Shown here piece after piece: positions 1-5,877 of a stretch of DNA of 6,811 nucleotides. The position numbers and the translations under genes were made by a program. Numbering within the stretch: position 1 is the stretch's first letter; each line of letters begins with the position of its first letter. The notes under the pieces were generated by a model, which was not told where the DNA came from, did no database searches, and saw only the letters and a program-made list of their open reading frames with translations. Source of the DNA: Archangium sp. GTDB taxonomy: Bacteria > Myxococcota > Myxococcia > Myxococcales > Myxococcaceae. The DNA is taken from the NCBI GenBank assembly GCA_016793585.1, contig JAEUJR010000967.1, positions 1 through 6,811 of the forward strand, given 5' to 3'.

Positions 1-629
1 TCGGAGCGGTGGTCGACCTTCTCGCCGCCGGCCTGCTCGGGCGGCATGTACTGCGGCGTGCCGAGCACCTGGCCGGTCGAGGTGAGCTGCTCCTCTTCCT
101 CCTGCTCCATCGCCTTCACGAGGCCGAAGTCGAGCACCTTCACGTACTCGTTGCCGTCGATGAGGCTGAGCATCACGTTGTGCGGCTTCAGATCGCGGTG
201 AATGACGCCTTGCTTGTGCGCGTGCCCGACGCCGAGCGTGGCCTGCTCGATCACCGCGGCGGCCTGCCGCAACGTCATGGGCCCGTCTTGCTTCACGCGC
301 TGCCGAAGGCTCACGCCCTCGAGCATCTCCATCACGTAGTAGCAGAGGCCGTCGTTCGTGCGCCCGAAGTCGAAGATGGTGATGATGTTCGGGTGGTGCA
401 GCCGGCTGGCGATCTCGGCCTCACGCTTGAACCGCTCGAAGAAGGTCGCCGCCATGGCGAGCTGGGGGTGCAGCGTCTTCATGGCGACCGGCCGCTGCAC
501 CGAGGTCTGCACCGCGCGGAAGACGACGCCCATGCCGCCCTGGCCGAGCACCGACTCCACCTTGTAGCGCCCGTCGATGAGCCGCCCGAGGAGCGCCGTG
601 GCGTTGAGCTGTTCGATCGAGTCAGCCAT
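1..629 (-). CDS. Hanks-type serine/threonine protein kinase, N-terminal part (C-terminus outside window)
   Basis: This is a eukaryotic-like Ser/Thr kinase that would transfer ATP phosphate to protein Ser/Thr residues. The visible 209 residues contain the canonical elements in order. The Gly-rich loop GQGGMGVVF lies at 29-37 and the ATP-anchoring Lys51 sits in VAMK. The likely helix-C Glu is 70 (FKREAEI). The catalytic loop HRDLKPHN is at 144-151, so this is an RD kinase, and DFG is at 167-169. The activation-segment end GTPQYMPPEQ is at 190-199, where many relatives have an A or S before PEQ. All key catalytic residues seen so far are present, so the domain should be active. The frame stays open to the window edge just before the expected DxYSLG region, so any transmembrane or sensor domain cannot be seen. 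The ATG at 629 is chosen because the kinase domain starts about 20 residues later; no good Shine-Dalgarno precedes it. It lies 49 bases downstream of, and codirectional with, the 549-aa lipoprotein-like gene. Confidence 0.95.
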   Translation of the reverse strand, partial: MADSIEQLNATALLGRLIDGRYKVESVLGQGGMGVVFRAVQTSVQRPVAMKTLHPQLAMAATFFERFKREAEIASRLHHPNIITIFDFGRTNDGLCYYVMEMLEGVSLRQRVKQDGPMTLRQAAAVIEQATLGVGHAHKQGVIHRDLKPHNVMLSLIDGNEYVKVLDFGLVKAMEQEEEEQLTSTGQVLGTPQYMPPEQAGGEKVDHRS

Positions 630-678
630 GCGCAGGGCGCAGCTTACACGCAGCCGAGCGCCGTCGGCCGTAATCGCG

Positions 679-2328
679 TCAGGGCCGAATGACCCCGCTC
701 ACGACCGACGCGAAGGAGGCCGGCATGGTGAACCAGCCGCTCTGGCCGAACGACATGGCGTCGATCACGAAGACGTAGGCGTTCCCCGCGGCGAGCACTC
801 CGGGCGGCACGGTGACGCCGGGGTTGGCGGTGAAGATCGCGAAGCTCTCGGGGATCGTGCCGTTCGCCGCCACCCGGGAGATGCGCACGCGATAGCTCGT
901 CACGGTGCCGGTGGTGGGTGCCGTCCACGCGAGAGTGGGCGTCGTGCCGACGCCGGTCTGATCTTCGACGAAGTTCCGCGCGGCGATCTGCGCGCCGCGA
1001 ACGGCGGTGAGACGAGGCGCGAACATGGCGGGCATCTGCTCGCCGGCCTCGTAGCTGGTGAGGCCGCCCGAGAAGCGCGCCACGGTGCCGCCGTCGGTCA
1101 CGACTCGCGGTTGGTCGACCGAGAAGTACGACACGACCATGCGACCCCAGCTCGACGGCACCGCGCCCATGGGCACGTCGAGCGAGGTGGGCGGAGTGGC
1201 CTCGGGCGCGTATCGGCTGGCGAGGGTGACCGCGTCCTGGCTGGTGTAGCGAAGGGGCGCTGGCGACGGCGAGACGAGCAGCTGCGCGCCGAGGCTGGCC
1301 ACGGCGGTGTCTCTGCCGAAGGAGCCGCGCAGCGCCCGGAAGGCAGGTGCGTCGAAGTTCAGCGGCGTCGGCTGCGTGGTCGCCGCGACCAGGTCGGCCA
1401 CGCCGTCGGCCGAGCCGCCGTTCGCCAGGGTGATTGGCGCGAACTCACCGGCGCGCAAAAGCGTGTACTCGCCACCGCCGTCAGCCGCGACGCTGCGGTA
1501 CTGGAGCGCGTAGCCACGATCGCCGAAGGACGCGTTGGGCAGCCCGTAGCCCAGCGCCGAGGTCACGCCCGCCCAGTTGAGATCCGACTCGATGGTCGTC
1601 GCTCCCGCGGCGACGGCGGGCCGCACGAAGGCCTCGATGTTCGAGAACCCACCCGAGTTCTGCGTGAAGAACAGCAGCATGGCGTTGCGGCCCGACGCGT
1701 ACGGCTCGAGGTTTCGAATCGTCAGGCGCAACGTCGTCTCGGCGGTCGCGGGCTCGGCGCCGGTGAGTCTCGAGCCGAGGAAGTTCTGGAAGTCGACGCG
1801 CCGCTGGGTGGTGACGAAGTAGGTGCGTTCGACGCGCAGGGTCACCTCTCCGGCGGGTACGTCGCGAACGATGAAGGTGCCATCGGCGTTGCCGACGCCA
1901 CGCACGTAGTCAGGCGTGCCCGCGTCGCTGTACCAGACGCCAACGTTGGCGCGATCGAACGAGGCGCCGATGGCACTTCGCCCGCCGTCGCCGTCCCACC
2001 CGTGAATGAACTGGAAGGAGCCCTGAAGATCGTTCGACGCGACCGCGCCTCCGCCCGTGCCGCTCGAACCGCCTCCGGTGCCGCTGCTGCCGCCGCCCGT
2101 GCCCGCAGGCCCGATGCACTCACCCGCGGTGCACAGCTGCGCACCGACGCAGCGATCGCAGAGCAGCCCCGAGCGCCCGCAGGCCGTCACCGTCGTGCCG
2201 GACTCGCAGGTGTCGTTGGCCGAGCAGCAGCCCTGGCAGGTCGTGGGCGTGCACTTCTTCGGTGGCGCGCACGACTGAGACGAGATCACACCGACGGCGA
2301 AGGCGATGACGAAGGCACGAAGACGCAC
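679..2328 (-). CDS. Putative Cys-rich lipoprotein, paralog 1 of a tandem triplet (549 aa)
   Basis: I do not recognise a named family; no enzymatic motif is visible, and a structural or binding role at the envelope is inferred. Residues 1-19 are a signal peptide. Cys20 (context SQSC) is the likely lipid-modified Cys, although the -3 Ser and -2 Gln make a poor lipobox. Residues 26-71 carry ten Cys with spacing C-X4-C-X2-CC-X5-C-X8-C-X6-C-X2-C-X5-C-X4-C. A linker with three GTGGG units follows (76-94). A carboxypeptidase-regulatory-like beta domain spans about 101-180 (DGTFIVRDVPAGEVTLRV at 149-166). A beta-rich region runs about 195-440, and a fibronectin-III-like domain about 462-549, ending VSGVIRP. 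No Cys occurs after 71. The start is GTG at 2328, supported by CTGGAG six bases upstream and by the signal peptide. The 544-aa paralog ends only 19 bases upstream, so the two are probably cotranscribed. It aligns by eye with that protein along its whole length. Confidence 0.85.
   Translation of the reverse strand: MRLRAFVIAFAVGVISSQSCAPPKKCTPTTCQGCCSANDTCESGTTVTACGRSGLLCDRCVGAQLCTAGECIGPAGTGGGSSGTGGGSSGTGGGAVASNDLQGSFQFIHGWDGDGGRSAIGASFDRANVGVWYSDAGTPDYVRGVGNADGTFIVRDVPAGEVTLRVERTYFVTTQRRVDFQNFLGSRLTGAEPATAETTLRLTIRNLEPYASGRNAMLLFFTQNSGGFSNIEAFVRPAVAAGATTIESDLNWAGVTSALGYGLPNASFGDRGYALQYRSVAADGGGEYTLLRAGEFAPITLANGGSADGVADLVAATTQPTPLNFDAPAFRALRGSFGRDTAVASLGAQLLVSPSPAPLRYTSQDAVTLASRYAPEATPPTSLDVPMGAVPSSWGRMVVSYFSVDQPRVVTDGGTVARFSGGLTSYEAGEQMPAMFAPRLTAVRGAQIAARNFVEDQTGVGTTPTLAWTAPTTGTVTSYRVRISRVAANGTIPESFAIFTANPGVTVPPGVLAAGNAYVFVIDAMSFGQSGWFTMPASFASVVSGVIRP
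2057..2101. repeat. Degenerate 21-bp repeats in the linker of the 549-aa gene
   Basis: Units at 2057-2077 and 2078-2098, followed by the start of a third, encode GTGGG-SS repeats on the minus strand. Unit 2057-2077 differs from the second subunit of the 5446-5529 repeat only at a few positions, mostly silent. The linker repeats in the two paralogs therefore share an origin, but here they have drifted. Confidence 0.7.
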
Positions 2329-2334
2329 GGCACG

Positions 2335-2340
2335 CTCCAG
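2335..2340 (-). promoter_or_regulatory. Ribosome binding site for the 549-aa gene
   Basis: CTGGAG on the minus strand lies six bases upstream of the GTG at 2328. It sits inside the 19-base gap after the upstream stop codon. It decides the GTG start and supports translation from a shared message. Confidence 0.6.
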
Positions 2341-2347
2341 AGTGGAA

Positions 2348-3982
2348 TCAGGGACGAATGAGGCCGCTCACGACGACCGAGCGGGCGAACGGAAGGGTGA
2401 ACGAGATGCCACCCTCTCCGAACGAGAGCGCCTCGAGCTCGAGCACGTAGACGTTGCCCAGGGCGAGCACGCCGGGGGGAAGGGTGACCGCGAGGCTCGG
2501 CGTGTAGACGCGCCACAGGTCTTGCACGTCGCCCGAGCCGTCGATGCGGCTGATCGAGACGCGGTACATGCTGGCGACGCCGGTCGACGGCGCCATCCAC
2601 GAGAGGCTGGGCGTCGTCGTCACGCCGCTCTGATCCTCCACGAAGTTGCGGCTGGCGATCTGCGCGCCTCGCACCGGGCCGAGCCGGGGCGCGATGGTGC
2701 CCGTCACCCGCTCGGCTGCGTCACCGAGGGAGAGCCCGCCGAAGAACTGCGTGGGCGTGCCGCCGTCGGTGGCCTGGCGCGGCTGGGGCACGACGAAGCT
2801 CATGAACACCTCTCGGCCCCACGAGGCGGGGAACGGCGAAGGCAGGGGCAGGGTGACAGGCTCGTTCTCGTTCACCGCCGCCGAGGCGAGCGTGACGGTG
2901 CCCTGGCCACTGAATCGGAATGGGCCGGCCGACGGCGAAGTGCCGATCTGCACCTGCCACTCGGCGGCGCCGACGCTGCGACCGAAGCTGCCCCGAAGCG
3001 CCGTGAACGCGGCCCGGTCGACATTGATCGAATACGGCATTGCCTGTGTCGGCGTCAGATCGACGATCGCGTCTGCGCTGCCCCCGTTGACGAGGGTGAC
3101 CATGTTGAACTCGCCAGCGCGCACGAGGCTCGAGAAACTGCCCGCGTCGGTGGTGACGGTGGCGTTCTGGTACGCGTAGCCCTTGTCACCCTTCGAGGAG
3201 TCAGGCAGCCCGTAGCCGAGCGCTGCCGAGAGGCCTGCCCAGTCGAGATCCGACTCGATGCTGGTGGAGCCGGCGGGCGTGACGGGCACGGCGACGTTCT
3301 CGAGGTTGTTGGCGGTGCCGCCGAGCTGGGTGAAGAAGAAGCCGGTCGAGCTGGCCGCGCTGGTCGGCTGCAGCCCACGCATGGTCAACCGCAGGGTGGT
3401 CTCGCTGGTCGCCTGCACCGCGTCTTTGCGGCCTCCGATGAAGCTGTCGAACGAGACCTGGCGCGCGGTGGTGACGAAGAAGCGTTTGTCGAGCTGCAGG
3501 GTGATCTCACCGGCCGGCACGTCACGCACCACGAAGGTGCCGTCGTCGTTGCCGATGCCACGAATGAAGTCGGGCGAGCCGCCGTCGCGGTACCAGACGC
3601 CGACGCGGGCGCGGGAGAAGTTCTTGATCGTCGCGGTGCGGCCGCCGTCTGCGTCCCAACCCCACAGCTCCTGGTAGGTGCCCGTCAGCTCGGTGCCCGC
3701 CACACTGCCGCCGCCCATGCCGCCCGCCGTGCCTCCACCGCCGCCGCCGCCGGAGTTCGTGCCGCCTTCACACTTCCCCGAGACGCAGAGCTGGGCGCCG
3801 ACGCAGCGATCGCACAGGGCTCCAGCGATGCCGCAGGCCGTCGTCGCGCCGCCCGTTTCACACGTGTCGTTCGCCGAACAACACCCGGAGCAGCTGGCTG
3901 GCGTGCACTTCTTCGACGAGGAACACGACACGGCGCCGACGACGCCGAGCACGAACGAGATGGAGAACGCTGCCAACCGCAT
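2348..3982 (-). CDS. Putative Cys-rich lipoprotein, paralog 2 of a tandem triplet (544 aa)
   Basis: No named family recognised; probably an exported, lipid-anchored envelope protein of unknown role. The signal peptide is residues 1-19, and Cys20 in AVSC fits a relaxed lipobox. Ten Cys at 26, 31, 34, 35, 41, 50, 57, 60, 66 and 71 match paralog 1 exactly in spacing, with motifs such as CCSANDTCE and CDRCVGAQLC shared between the two. The linker (about 73-93) is also Gly-rich but lacks the regular GTGGG units. A carboxypeptidase-regulatory-like beta domain follows at about 99-178 (DGTFVVRDVPAGEITLQL at 147-164). A beta-rich central region runs about 193-435 and includes IESDLDWAG and PASWGRE. 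The segment RGAQIASRNFVEDQSGV (438-454) leads into a C-terminal fibronectin-III-like domain (456-544) that ends VSGLIRP. No Cys occurs after 71. The ATG start is supported by a GGGGG run five bases upstream. It is the middle gene of a codirectional set: 58 bases after the 577-aa gene and 19 before the 549-aa gene. Confidence 0.85.
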   Translation of the reverse strand: MRLAAFSISFVLGVVGAVSCSSSKKCTPASCSGCCSANDTCETGGATTACGIAGALCDRCVGAQLCVSGKCEGGTNSGGGGGGGTAGGMGGGSVAGTELTGTYQELWGWDADGGRTATIKNFSRARVGVWYRDGGSPDFIRGIGNDDGTFVVRDVPAGEITLQLDKRFFVTTARQVSFDSFIGGRKDAVQATSETTLRLTMRGLQPTSAASSTGFFFTQLGGTANNLENVAVPVTPAGSTSIESDLDWAGLSAALGYGLPDSSKGDKGYAYQNATVTTDAGSFSSLVRAGEFNMVTLVNGGSADAIVDLTPTQAMPYSINVDRAAFTALRGSFGRSVGAAEWQVQIGTSPSAGPFRFSGQGTVTLASAAVNENEPVTLPLPSPFPASWGREVFMSFVVPQPRQATDGGTPTQFFGGLSLGDAAERVTGTIAPRLGPVRGAQIASRNFVEDQSGVTTTPSLSWMAPSTGVASMYRVSISRIDGSGDVQDLWRVYTPSLAVTLPPGVLALGNVYVLELEALSFGEGGISFTLPFARSVVVSGLIRP

Positions 3983-3987
3983 GAAGG

Positions 3988-3993
3988 CCCCCT
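3988..3993 (-). promoter_or_regulatory. Ribosome binding site for the 544-aa gene
   Basis: AGGGGG on the minus strand lies five bases upstream of the ATG at 3982 and matches AGGAGG at five of six bases. It is preceded by a C run (3994-3997 on the plus strand is G), so the site lies in a small CCCC/GGGG inverted repeat. Confidence 0.5.
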
Positions 3994-4040
3994 GGGGAGA
4001 AACGACCCGCGACCGCTAGCACAGCTTCTGGCGAAGTCGG

Positions 4041-5774
4041 TCAGGGTTTGACGATGCCCGAGACGACGGTGGCCGAAGAGATCGGGAAGCGGAAGTCAGA
4101 GAGATCTCGCTCGAGGTTCGTCGACAGCTTGTAGGCCGACAGCGTCACCACGTACGACTGACCCGCGAGCAGCACGTTGGTGGGAATGGTAAACGAGGTG
4201 TCGGTGGGCAGCAGGTAGAACGTGCCCGCGACGCGGCTGGTGGTGCGGCCCGAGCTGAGCTGCAGCTGCTCGACCCGCACGAGGTAGCGGCTCACGGTAC
4301 CGAGCGTGGGTGCTCCCCAGGTGATCGTCGGCGTGCGCGTGACGGTCGTCTGCGCGTTGGCGAACGGCATGCCGTTGAGCTGCACGTCTTTCGGCGGCGA
4401 GATGGCGGCGGCGATGGGCGACGCGAGCGCCTGAATCGGAATCGTGGTCGTGATGCCCGAGAAGTAGCGCCGCGCCTCGCTCGCGCCCGTCATCAGACGG
4501 CTCACCGTGCCGCCGTACTGAATCATCACCGTCGTGCCCCACGAGGCGGGGAAGGGGTTCGGGTAGGTGAGCGGGTTTGGTGGCGTCGCCGTCGAGCCCG
4601 CCTGCGGGTACGAACCCCAGACGAAGGCGAGCCCGTCGCTGGCGCGCTCGTGCAGCGGCCTGGGCCCCGTCGTGAACTCGAGGTTCAGGGTCGGCGCCGT
4701 GCCAGTCGTGAAGTCGGCGGTGTACTGCGAGAATGACGAGACGGAGACGTCGAGGGGGGTGGTGCTGGCCGGCGGAGACATGAGCGCCACCGTCGTGGGG
4801 TTCACCTGCCCCGACACCATCGCCACGCTCGAGCCCTGGCCCGCGGCGACGGTGCGGTATTCGCCAGATGAGCTCGACTCCATCTGGGTGATCATCACCG
4901 TGTCGCCCTTCGTGGAGTCGATCATCGGCGTGAGCAGCTGCGTCGAGTACTGATCGTAGGGAATGCGCCAGTCGAAGGCCGACTCGCCGCCGAGGGGCGC
5001 GTTCGTCGTGTAGAGGCTGAAGGCCTCCATCGCGACGCCGCTGTTCGAGCTGTAGAGGCTCATGAAGTGGGTGAGGTCGTCCCACGCCTGCATGCCCGTG
5101 GTCGCGACGGTCAGCGTGGTACCCGTGCCCGCCATCGCGCCGTCGACGCGGCCCAGCGACTCGTAGTCGAGCGACACCCGCCGCTGGCTGGTCTTGAACC
5201 AGGTGGTGCCGAGCTTGAGGAAGTAGGGGCCCATGGGCACGTTGGCGAGCGTGAAGCTGCTGTCGGGGCGCACGGCCGAGACGATGGTGGTGAGGCCGCC
5301 GTCTTCGGCGATGAGGACGGCCGAGGGCGTGTTGGCGCCGAACTGACAGGGCCGCGTGCCGCCATCGGTGTCGAAGGCGTAGGTCTGCGTGCAGGTGCCC
5401 TCGACGTCGTTGGGGTTGACGGTGCCGCCGCCCGAACCTCCGCCGGTGCCCGAGGTACCGCCGCCAGTGCCGCTCGAGCCGCCGCCCGTGCCCGAGGTAC
5501 CGCCGCCAGTGCCGCTCGAGCCGCCGCCCGTGGTCATGCCCTGGGTGCAGGCTCCGGTGGTCGCGACACACAGCTCGGTCGCCCCGCACGCCTTGCAGGT
5601 GGCGCCGCCGCGGCCGCACGCGTTCGAGGCGTTGCCGGCGAGGCACTGGCCGAGATCGGAGCAGCAGCCGTTGCAGCTCGCTGCGCTGCACTTGTTCGTC
5701 GGCTTGCACCCCGAGAGCGATGCCACCGCACACGTCAACGAGGCGATGATCAGCAGCGAATGAACCTTCGACAT
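4041..5774 (-). CDS. Putative Cys-rich lipoprotein, divergent paralog 3 of the tandem triplet (577 aa)
   Basis: No named family recognised; probably a surface or envelope lipoprotein. The signal peptide ends in a canonical lipobox LSGC, with lipidated Cys23 and Lys24 at the +2 position. The Cys-rich module (Cys 29, 34, 37, 38, 44, 53, 60, 63, 69, 76) keeps the family spacing, except that the last gap is X6 instead of X4. The linker (81-119) is the longest of the three, with GTGGG units separated by [S/T]S or TS, and is encoded by an exact 42-base tandem repeat. The first beta domain (about 125-205; FTLANVPMGPYFLKLG at 174-189) has an added Cys pair, 128 and 143, likely a disulfide. The central region keeps DSTKGD and PASWG. 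The C-terminal fibronectin-III-like domain (about 478-577) ends VSGIVKP. It is the most divergent copy and the first gene of the minus-strand set. The ATG start is supported by the signal peptide and a GGGGG run six bases upstream. Confidence 0.85.
   Translation of the reverse strand: MSKVHSLLIIASLTCAVASLSGCKPTNKCSAASCNGCCSDLGQCLAGNASNACGRGGATCKACGATELCVATTGACTQGMTTGGGSSGTGGGTSGTGGGSSGTGGGTSGTGGGSGGGTVNPNDVEGTCTQTYAFDTDGGTRPCQFGANTPSAVLIAEDGGLTTIVSAVRPDSSFTLANVPMGPYFLKLGTTWFKTSQRRVSLDYESLGRVDGAMAGTGTTLTVATTGMQAWDDLTHFMSLYSSNSGVAMEAFSLYTTNAPLGGESAFDWRIPYDQYSTQLLTPMIDSTKGDTVMITQMESSSSGEYRTVAAGQGSSVAMVSGQVNPTTVALMSPPASTTPLDVSVSSFSQYTADFTTGTAPTLNLEFTTGPRPLHERASDGLAFVWGSYPQAGSTATPPNPLTYPNPFPASWGTTVMIQYGGTVSRLMTGASEARRYFSGITTTIPIQALASPIAAAISPPKDVQLNGMPFANAQTTVTRTPTITWGAPTLGTVSRYLVRVEQLQLSSGRTTSRVAGTFYLLPTDTSFTIPTNVLLAGQSYVVTLSAYKLSTNLERDLSDFRFPISSATVVSGIVKP
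5446..5529. repeat. Exact 42-bp tandem duplication in the linker coding region
   Basis: Bases 5446-5487 and 5488-5529 are identical. Each 42-base unit consists of two related 21-base subunits, and each subunit encodes seven residues of the GTGGG[S/T]S type on the minus strand. Related but degenerate 21-base units flank the array on the left (about 5422-5445). The perfect identity, including third codon positions, points to a recent duplication or to homogenisation of the array. Confidence 0.9.
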
Positions 5775-5780
5775 GAACGG

Positions 5781-5785
5781 CCCCC
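5781..5785 (-). promoter_or_regulatory. Ribosome binding site for the 577-aa gene
   Basis: A GGGGG run on the minus strand lies six bases upstream of the ATG at 5774. The leader from this run to the ATG (GGGGGCC, then G, then TTC) is nearly the same as that of the 544-aa gene, which fits descent of both genes from a duplicated unit. Confidence 0.45.
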
Positions 5786-5859
5786 GGGCTTCCCCGTCCG
5801 GCCGACGAGGCGAAGGGCACGTAGCTGAGGTGTCACCGTCGATTCAAGGCGCGCACGCT

Positions 5860-5866
5860 GGTAAGG
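5860..5866 (+). promoter_or_regulatory. Likely ribosome binding site for the ABC-F gene
   Basis: GGTAAGG ends 11 bases before the TTG at 5878. It contains TAAGG, a partial match to the anti-Shine-Dalgarno complement, at slightly long spacing. It supports the TTG start over the in-frame GTG at 5830, which would add 16 residues unlike the family N-terminus. Confidence 0.4.
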
Positions 5867-5877
5867 CCCGCTGCGCT

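Larger units (their letters stand above)
5775..5877. promoter_or_regulatory. Divergent intergenic spacer, expected to hold promoters for both directions
   Basis: This 103-base spacer separates the minus-strand lipoprotein-like set from the plus-strand ABC-F gene, so at least one promoter for each side should lie here or just inside the flanking genes. I find no convincing -10/-35 pair; a TTGAAT on the minus strand (about 5842-5847) lacks a good -10 at the right distance. On the minus-strand transcript, 5792-5810 can form a 7-bp stem (one G-U pair) with a 5-base loop, about 17 bases upstream of the ATG. There is no U tract, so it is not a terminator. Confidence 0.45.

Noticed and set aside
653..668. 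Hairpin between the 549-aa gene and the kinase as a terminator
   Set aside because: The stem is only 5 bp with a 6-base loop and no U tract on either strand. It is too weak to call a terminator.
577..4051. Two very long plus-strand open frames (577-2361 and 2306-4051) antisense to the lipoprotein-like genes
   Set aside because: Their products are Arg/Ala/Gly/Glu/His-rich without domains or a sensible N-terminus. In such GC-rich DNA, the frame opposite a real gene is often free of stops. The minus strand has signal peptides, conserved Cys spacing and matching paralogs.
5446..5529. Tandem repeat as a CRISPR array or integration site
   Set aside because: There are no spacers. The repeat is in frame and encodes a Gly/Ser/Thr linker inside a coding region.
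5859..5874. Sigma-54-like element (TGG ... GC) before the ABC-F gene
   Set aside because: The GG-to-GC distance is off from the required -24/-12 spacing, the TTGC element is absent, and it overlaps the ribosome site and start codon.
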